This document shows, in pieces, positions 31,543-35,814 of a stretch of DNA of 35,814 nt. Numbering within the stretch: position 1 is the stretch's first letter; each line of letters begins with the position of its first letter. The translations under genes and the position numbers were made by a program. The notes beneath the pieces were generated by a model. It had not been told where the DNA came from and did not search any database. It was given only the letters and a program-made list of their open reading frames with translations. The stretch comes from Vulcanimicrobiota bacterium (GTDB lineage Bacteria; Vulcanimicrobiota; Xenobia; Xenobiales; JADMJV01): NCBI GenBank assembly GCA_022842865.1, contig JALHOV010000006.1:1-35814 (forward strand). The letters run 5' to 3'.

Positions 31543-33191
31543 GCAATAACCTCCGGGTGATGGTGGTCGACGATGATTTGCTGTTACTCAAGATGTTGCG
31601 ACGCCAGGTGGAAAGACTGGGCTTTGTCTGTGAAACCTGCTCCAGCTCGGAAGAGGCGCTGGAAAAACGCCAGGAACGGCCCTATCGCATCTTGCTTTCC
31701 GATTGGGAACTACCGGGCTTGTCCGGTCTGGAACTGTGTCAACGGGTGCGCGCCGAAGAACAATATACCTATGTGCTGCTGCTGACCGGCACGGAAGGAC
31801 CCGAGGCCAAAATCCAGGCCCTGGACGCAGGGGCCGACGCCTTCCTGGCCAAGCCCGCCAGCAGTGCCGATCTGCGCGCTCACCTGCAAATCGCCCAGCG
31901 CATCCTGGATCTGCAGTTTTCGCTCGAGCGCCGCCTGCAGGAGCTGGAGGGAGCCAACCGCTACCTGGTTGAGCAGGTCGAGTTGCGCCAGCAGGCTGAG
32001 GCGAGTCGAGACCAGATTACCCGTTCGGCACGGGAGTTCGAGCTGCGCGTGGCCGCCCACGTGCAACAACGGTTGCTGGTCTCGTCCGCTCCCGCCGATC
32101 CCTTCCTGGACATCGCCACCTACAATCGACCCTCGCGAGACGTGGACGGAGACTTCTTGGATTTCTTTCGCCAACGGAGCGGTCTGGACTGGGTGGTGGG
32201 CGACGTTATGGGCAAAGGCGTGCCGGCGGCTCTGCTGGGCGCCGGACTCAAAACGCAGCTCTTACGATTGCTGGCCGAGCATCGAGCTGGCAGTCTCGAC
32301 TCCGTCATCACCCAGCTCAATCGAAGGACCTGTGAGGACCTGGTCAGCCTGGACAGTTTTGTCACACTTTTTTATGCCCGCTTTGACCTGACCACCAATT
32401 CGCTGGAGTTTGTTGACGCCGGGCACACCAAACCGCTGGTCTATTCGTCGCGGCTGGGCGCCACCTCGGAGCTGGAGGGTCCGAACTGCCCGCTCGGCTT
32501 CACCCCCTTCGAAGTCTATCAGGGAGGCCAGTTGGTGCTGAGCCGAGGCGACCGAATCGTTTTTTATTCCGACGGCCTGACCGAGGCCACCAATGCTTCG
32601 GGAGACCAGTGGGGCCTGGAAGCCTTCAAAGCGTCCTTCGAACGCTCTCCCCACGGCAGCGCCAAGGATTGCCTGGAATACATTCTGGCGGAACATCAAG
32701 CTTTTGTGCACGATCCCAAAGAAAGCGACGACCTGAGCTTAATCGTCGTGCAGGTCTCGGATTTGCCCGAACCAGGGGCGCTCAGGGTGTCCGTTTTACC
32801 GTTTGCCAGCGACCTGGCTCGTCTGGAAGAGATTCGGGCGTTTGTCTCGGAGGAAGTCTCCCAGGGTTCTTCTCGAGAAGCCGAGGAGATGTGGTTGTCT
32901 CAATTGCAGCTGGCGGTCAGTGAGCTGGCCTCGAATATCATTCGCCATGCTTACGCCGGCAAACCAGGTCAATGCCTGTTCTTAATGGTTTCGCTCTTCG
33001 CAGAGGAGGTGGTGATTCGGCTCTACCATTCCGGCCAACCACTTCCTTTGGAAAAGCTGCAGCCGCTCGAACTGAAATCACCGCAGGAAAGTGGAATGGG
33101 GATGTATATCACCCAGCAGGTCACCGACCGTCTGGCGGTGGGCCAGGAACGCTCTTTCCATTGGATTGAATTTGCCAAGAAAATTCCTTAA
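31539..33191 (+). CDS. REC - PP2C (SpoIIE) phosphatase - HATPase regulator
   Basis: The protein has 550 residues from a TTG that overlaps the TolC stop (TTGA), with GGGAGAAGG upstream. The receiver domain (1-125) has Asp11-13, phospho-acceptor Asp55 in LLSDWELPG, Thr83 and Lys105. A coiled linker follows (~130-180). The SpoIIE-type PP2C domain (~185-405) has VDGDFLDFF, VVGDVMGKGVPAALL, FVDAGHTKPL, YSDGLTEATN and SDDLSLIVV, so its metal ligands look intact. The RsbW-like HATPase domain (~415-550) has an N-box (SELASNIIRHAY) and ESGMGMYITQQ. Its G1 box reads YHSGQP, with Ser where Asp is expected. Phosphorylation of the receiver probably switches the dephosphorylation of a STAS protein, most simply the one at 10308. 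Confidence 0.9.
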   Translation: MSNNLRVMVVDDDLLLLKMLRRQVERLGFVCETCSSSEEALEKRQERPYRILLSDWELPGLSGLELCQRVRAEEQYTYVLLLTGTEGPEAKIQALDAGADAFLAKPASSADLRAHLQIAQRILDLQFSLERRLQELEGANRYLVEQVELRQQAEASRDQITRSAREFELRVAAHVQQRLLVSSAPADPFLDIATYNRPSRDVDGDFLDFFRQRSGLDWVVGDVMGKGVPAALLGAGLKTQLLRLLAEHRAGSLDSVITQLNRRTCEDLVSLDSFVTLFYARFDLTTNSLEFVDAGHTKPLVYSSRLGATSELEGPNCPLGFTPFEVYQGGQLVLSRGDRIVFYSDGLTEATNASGDQWGLEAFKASFERSPHGSAKDCLEYILAEHQAFVHDPKESDDLSLIVVQVSDLPEPGALRVSVLPFASDLARLEEIRAFVSEEVSQGSSREAEEMWLSQLQLAVSELASNIIRHAYAGKPGQCLFLMVSLFAEEVVIRLYHSGQPLPLEKLQPLELKSPQESGMGMYITQQVTDRLAVGQERSFHWIEFAKKIP

Positions 33192-33203
33192 GCGGGAACG
33201 ACG

Positions 33204-33539
33204 ATGGCCGACCATATTCGGGTGAACTATTTTTTCCTCTGGTTGGGTCAATGCATCCTGCTCGCGCTGGCCGTGCTTCGGGAATCTCAGGCCTTCTGGC
33301 TCAACAGCGGAGGTTATCCCGTCTGGCTGCGCGAGCTGGTCGAGTCCGGTTTTTACCCCTACCTGCTCTGTCTCTCGGTCCTGCACTGGAGCTGCTGGCC
33401 GGGCCGCTCAAAAAGTCTCTGGAACTGGACCCTGTGGGGGTTCTGCACCTTCCTTTGGGGGGTCAGCATCCTCTGGTTCAGCTGGAACAACCTCGAGAAC
33501 CTATTTTCCGGGCGCGGCCTGCACGAGCATCCGTTCTAA
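33204..33539 (+). CDS. Small membrane protein, unknown function
   Basis: The protein has 111 residues with three likely membrane segments: ~8-26 (NYFFLWLGQCILLALAVL), ~49-64 (FYPYLLCLSVLHWSCW) and ~74-92 (WTLWGFCTFLWGVSILWFSW). It is rich in Trp and Cys. I do not recognise the family. It starts 12 bp after the regulator gene and may be the last gene of the long operon. Its end overlaps the convergent TPR gene by four bases. Confidence 0.6.
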   Translation: MADHIRVNYFFLWLGQCILLALAVLRESQAFWLNSGGYPVWLRELVESGFYPYLLCLSVLHWSCWPGRSKSLWNWTLWGFCTFLWGVSILWFSWNNLENLFSGRGLHEHPF

Positions 33540-34357
33540 GGAGGCTTGCTCTGATTTAATTCGGTTTGCAGTTGTCGCGACAATTCCGGATCCAAATTGC
33601 GCAGGAGATTCACTTCCTTTTCCGCGCCGATCAGGTCTTTTTGCAAAAGGTTGGCCCGGCCCAAATAGAGATGAGCAAGCCTCAGACCCGGTTCCAAGGA
33701 CACTGCTTTGCGCAGAGCCAAAACGGCCTCTTCGATTTGGCCTGAGCGCAACAGGGCATAACCCAGCTCCAACCAGCTGGCAGCCATCATGGGCGCTCCC
33801 TGCAACGACAATCGTAGCTGCACCGCCGCCTGGGGGAACTCACCCCGCTCGTTCAGACACCAACCCATTCGGTAATAAACCAGGGGGTCTCGACAGCCAC
33901 GGTCCAGTGCCTTCTGATAAGCCGCCAGGATGAGCGGGGTCTCGCGCTTAAAATCGTAAAGCACGTCCCCCAAAAATCGATAAGACTGGAAAGACGGATC
34001 CAGCTCAGCCGCCCGCGTATAGGCCTCGCAAGCCTTTTCGACGTTGCCCAGGCGATACAACGCATATCCGAGCTCATTCCAAATGCGAAAGTCTTTGGGC
34101 CAACTCAGCGAGGCCCGGGTCAGAAGCGGCACCGACAGGTCAAACTTCCCCTGCTGGTTATACACCCAGCCACTCCCGTAGAGCGCTTCTTTGCAGGCGG
34201 GCTGCTCGGCAAGTATGCCCTTGTAAACCCCCAGAGCCTCAACCCACTTGTGCCCGACCAAAAACCGATCGGCCACCTCCAAACGGGTGGACAGGGGACT
34301 CGGTTCACACAGCCCGGGCTGCGTCAAAACCAGAAGCAACCAGAGTCGGCCAAACAT
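33536..34357 (-). CDS. Secreted tetratricopeptide-repeat protein
   Basis: The protein has 273 residues from ATG 34357, chosen because it begins with a signal peptide (MFGRLWLLLVLTQPGLCEP); an open extension to 34447 has no such start. About six TPR units follow: WVEALGVYKGILAEQPACKE, FRIWNELGYALYRLGNVEKA, FQSYRFLGDVLYD, PLVYYRMGWCLNERGEFPQA, AASWLELGYALLRSGQIEEA and LRLAHLYLGRANLLQKDLIG. Periplasmic TPR proteins often help assemble envelope or polysaccharide machinery, but no partner is shown here. It is a single gene. Confidence 0.8.
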   Translation of the reverse strand: MFGRLWLLLVLTQPGLCEPSPLSTRLEVADRFLVGHKWVEALGVYKGILAEQPACKEALYGSGWVYNQQGKFDLSVPLLTRASLSWPKDFRIWNELGYALYRLGNVEKACEAYTRAAELDPSFQSYRFLGDVLYDFKRETPLILAAYQKALDRGCRDPLVYYRMGWCLNERGEFPQAAVQLRLSLQGAPMMAASWLELGYALLRSGQIEEAVLALRKAVSLEPGLRLAHLYLGRANLLQKDLIGAEKEVNLLRNLDPELSRQLQTELNQSKPP

Positions 34358-34451
34358 GCAGGCGATTTCGGATTGCCGACCCCCAGTCCCTGTGCCAACG
34401 CGCAGCCCCCCTTGAAAAATACCAATGGACTCCGGGACAAATCTCACGAAA

Positions 34452-34518
34452 ACCTCAGTATTGGTACTCTATTCGCAGAAGATCAGCCCGGTTACTATGA
34501 TTATAGAGAACCTGAGGT
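34452..34518 (+). promoter_or_regulatory. Possible 5' leader stem hiding the EF-hand ribosome site
   Basis: ACCTCAG (34452-34458) can pair with CTGAGGT (34512-34518), and inside it CTCTAT (34467-34472) can pair with ATAGAG (34503-34508). The outer right arm contains the GAGG ribosome site of the EF-hand gene. If this part is transcribed, the stem would cover the ribosome site. The arms are short and the inner loop is 30 bases, so this may be chance. Confidence 0.25.
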
Positions 34519-34524
34519 ATTGAT

Positions 34525-35085
34525 ATGAAGAAGTTTCTAATTTTAACCGGCCTGGTAGGCGCACTCGCCCTGCCGGCTATCGCCCAGCAGAATTGGCGCC
34601 AGTATGACCGCAACAATGACGGTCGGATCACGTTTGCAGAGCTGCGCGACAGCGGCATCAAGGTGAATCAGCAGATCCGCGCCCTGGACCGCAACAACGA
34701 CCGGGTGCTTTCCGGCCGCGAGTTGCGCAACGTGCAGTTCAGTCAGGTCAACAATAACCAGAATTATTACAATCAGAACCCTTACAGCACTTACCAGCAG
34801 CCCTACAACGCCAATGTTCCGGTCAACGGATACCACTGGTCGGTGCTGGACACCAACCGCAACGGGACGCTGGAACGGCACGAACTGCAGGCGGCCGGCT
34901 ACCAGGGCGCAAACACGAACTACAACATGTATACGGTGGACCTGAATCGTGACGGTTACATTGACCAGCGTGAGGCCCAGCGCGCCGGCTACAACGGTAA
35001 CAACGGCTACAACGGCTACAACAACAACAATGGCTCGACCATTTTGAACCTGTTACAGGTATTGCCAAGTCTGTTGAACCGCTAG
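34525..35085 (+). CDS. Secreted EF-hand protein with four calcium-binding loops
   Basis: The protein has 186 residues with GAGG 7 bases before the ATG. The signal peptide is KKFLILTGLVGALALPAIA. Four 12-residue EF-hand loops are visible: DRNNDGRITFAE (28-39), DRNNDRVLSGRE (55-66), DTNRNGTLERHE (109-120) and DLNRDGYIDQRE (139-150). Loop 2 lacks the Gly at position 6 and loop 3 has Asn at positions 3 and 5; loops 1 and 4 look the best. They pair as 1-2 and 3-4 around an Asn/Tyr/Gln-rich middle (~75-100), and an Asn/Gly/Tyr-rich tail precedes a hydrophobic end (ILNLLQVLPSLL). It probably binds calcium in the periplasm or outside the cell. It is a single gene ended by a hairpin terminator. Confidence 0.88.
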   Translation: MKKFLILTGLVGALALPAIAQQNWRQYDRNNDGRITFAELRDSGIKVNQQIRALDRNNDRVLSGRELRNVQFSQVNNNQNYYNQNPYSTYQQPYNANVPVNGYHWSVLDTNRNGTLERHELQAAGYQGANTNYNMYTVDLNRDGYIDQREAQRAGYNGNNGYNGYNNNNGSTILNLLQVLPSLLNR

Positions 35086-35100
35086 ACACCGACAGTTTTT

Positions 35101-35132
35101 CGAAAGCCACCTGAGAAGTCAGGTGGCTTTCG
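35101..35132. terminator. Hairpin terminator between convergent genes
   Basis: A perfect 14-bp stem (CGAAAGCCACCTGA / TCAGGTGGCTTTCG) with a GAAG loop lies 15 bp after the EF-hand stop and 4 bp after the end of the convergent DUF2867 gene. The AAAG...CTTT edges give a short T-run inside the right arm on either strand, so it could act in both directions. There is no long T-run after the stem on the plus strand. Confidence 0.75.
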
Positions 35133-35136
35133 CGAG

Positions 35137-35814
35137 TTAAGGCCGCGCCGCGGTCCTGGCCGGGCCGTAGGTCAATCTCATGCCAGCTGCCCGCGCGATT
35201 CCTTTGAGCATTCCCGAGAACACAAAGTTGTGCAATGGGGAGACAGACCACCAGTAGAGGATGCCCAGCAGTCCGCGCGGGACAAACCAGGCGGTTTGCA
35301 CTAACCGGGTCGAACCGTCGGCTTCGGGGAACAGCTGGAAGTCCAGGATGGCCTGACCCGGCACCTTCATCTCGGCCAACAAGCGCAGTCGTTGGTTGGG
35401 TCGGACTGCCAGGACTCGCCATAAATCGAGAGCGTCTCCCGCCAACACCGTGTCCGGGTCGCGCCGACCTCTGCGGTCACCAGGTCCACCTACCAGCGTG
35501 TCCATAAGGCCACGCAGTCGCCACAGAACCGCCCCGTAATACCAACCTGTCTTACCGCCAATGCGGATTACATGGCGCCACAATTCCTCGGCACCGCCTT
35601 GGACGACGATTTCGCGTCGGTCTGAATAAACCGTTCCACCGGCCCAATTGGCGTCGCCCGGGAACGTGGTCTCCTCGGGTGGGAGAAATCCAGCGTCGCT
35701 CCAATGGGTTTCGAGATCGTGGGCCAAGGAGAGCCGCAGAGCCCGCCGGATGGCTTCCTGGCAAGTCAAAAGCTCCTGAGGGATGAGCTGCTGGATGTCA
35801 TTTTCCGAGCAAAC
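35137..35814 (-). CDS. DUF2867 domain protein, probably C-terminal part of an SDR-family protein (partial)
   Basis: The frame is open from the right edge to the stop at 35137, giving 225 residues. Typical DUF2867 features are present: EAIRRALR at the linker, VYSDRREIVV, VIRIGGKTGWYYGAVLWRLR, LAGDALDLWRVL, LRLLAEMKVPGQAILDFQL, TRLVQTAWFVPRGLLGILYW and the closing HNFVFSGMLKGIA. The segment before it (NDIQQLIPQELLTCQEAIRR) resembles the linker that joins an NAD(P)-binding SDR-like domain to DUF2867, so the N-terminal part probably lies outside the window. An internal start near 35769 is less likely. The function of the domain is unknown. Confidence 0.8.
   Translation of the reverse strand, partial: VCSENDIQQLIPQELLTCQEAIRRALRLSLAHDLETHWSDAGFLPPEETTFPGDANWAGGTVYSDRREIVVQGGAEELWRHVIRIGGKTGWYYGAVLWRLRGLMDTLVGGPGDRRGRRDPDTVLAGDALDLWRVLAVRPNQRLRLLAEMKVPGQAILDFQLFPEADGSTRLVQTAWFVPRGLLGILYWWSVSPLHNFVFSGMLKGIARAAGMRLTYGPARTAARP

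Overview
The window looks like a chromosomal segment from a GC-rich diderm bacterium that I cannot place in a phylum. The diderm reading rests on a TolC-family outer-membrane protein, a type IV prepilin-like protein, a Wzz-type chain-length protein and several secreted proteins. A Uma2 nuclease of the kind common in Cyanobacteria, SUMF1/FGE-fold proteins and SpoIIE-type partner switching would fit an environmental member of the Cyanobacteria-like or Terrabacteria lineages, but this is inference. TTG and GTG starts are common, and most genes overlap by 1 to 20 bases. I saw no tRNA, rRNA, CRISPR array or transposase.

Left arm (1-10093). A membrane-anchored VIT-domain protein is cut by the left edge. 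It is followed by a prepilin-like protein with a beta-helix-like middle, a protein made of two tandem copies of a helical plus FGE-sulfatase unit, a minus-strand Uma2 nuclease, and a minus-strand pair coding for a HEAT-like protein and a long Gln/Ser-rich coiled-coil protein. Two decayed genes lie between these: a PhnD-like binding-protein remnant (5524-5714) and a frameshifted REC-PilZ gene (6627-7029).

Core (10308-33191). This is a 23-kb exopolysaccharide locus. The first plus-strand operon is a STAS antagonist, an alkaline-phosphatase-superfamily enzyme, a GT2 glycosyltransferase, a nucleotidyltransferase-fold protein and a Wzx flippase. A lone minus-strand Wzy/O-antigen-ligase-like polymerase follows. 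The second plus-strand operon is a GH9 glycanase, a GT4, Wzz with a kinase-like domain, four more GT4 enzymes, a WbaP/PglC-type initiating phosphoglycosyl transferase, a WecG/TagA-type enzyme, a sugar-nucleotidyltransferase-like/left-handed-helix fusion, TolC, and a REC-PP2C-HATPase regulator. Together they could prime undecaprenyl phosphate, build a repeat unit, flip it, polymerise it, control its length, trim it and export it. The locus begins with a STAS protein and ends with its likely phosphatase/kinase, an arrangement that recalls SypA/SypE control of the Vibrio fischeri syp polysaccharide locus.

The oddest structural feature is a run of three consecutive genes (26700-30005) that each carry a phosphoglycosyl-transferase module. 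Only the first keeps the catalytic Asp-Glu pair; the other two are degenerate and fused to other domains.

Right arm (33204-35814). A small membrane protein, a minus-strand secreted TPR protein, a secreted protein with four EF-hand loops followed by a hairpin terminator, and the C-terminal part of a DUF2867 (SDR-type) protein cut by the right edge.
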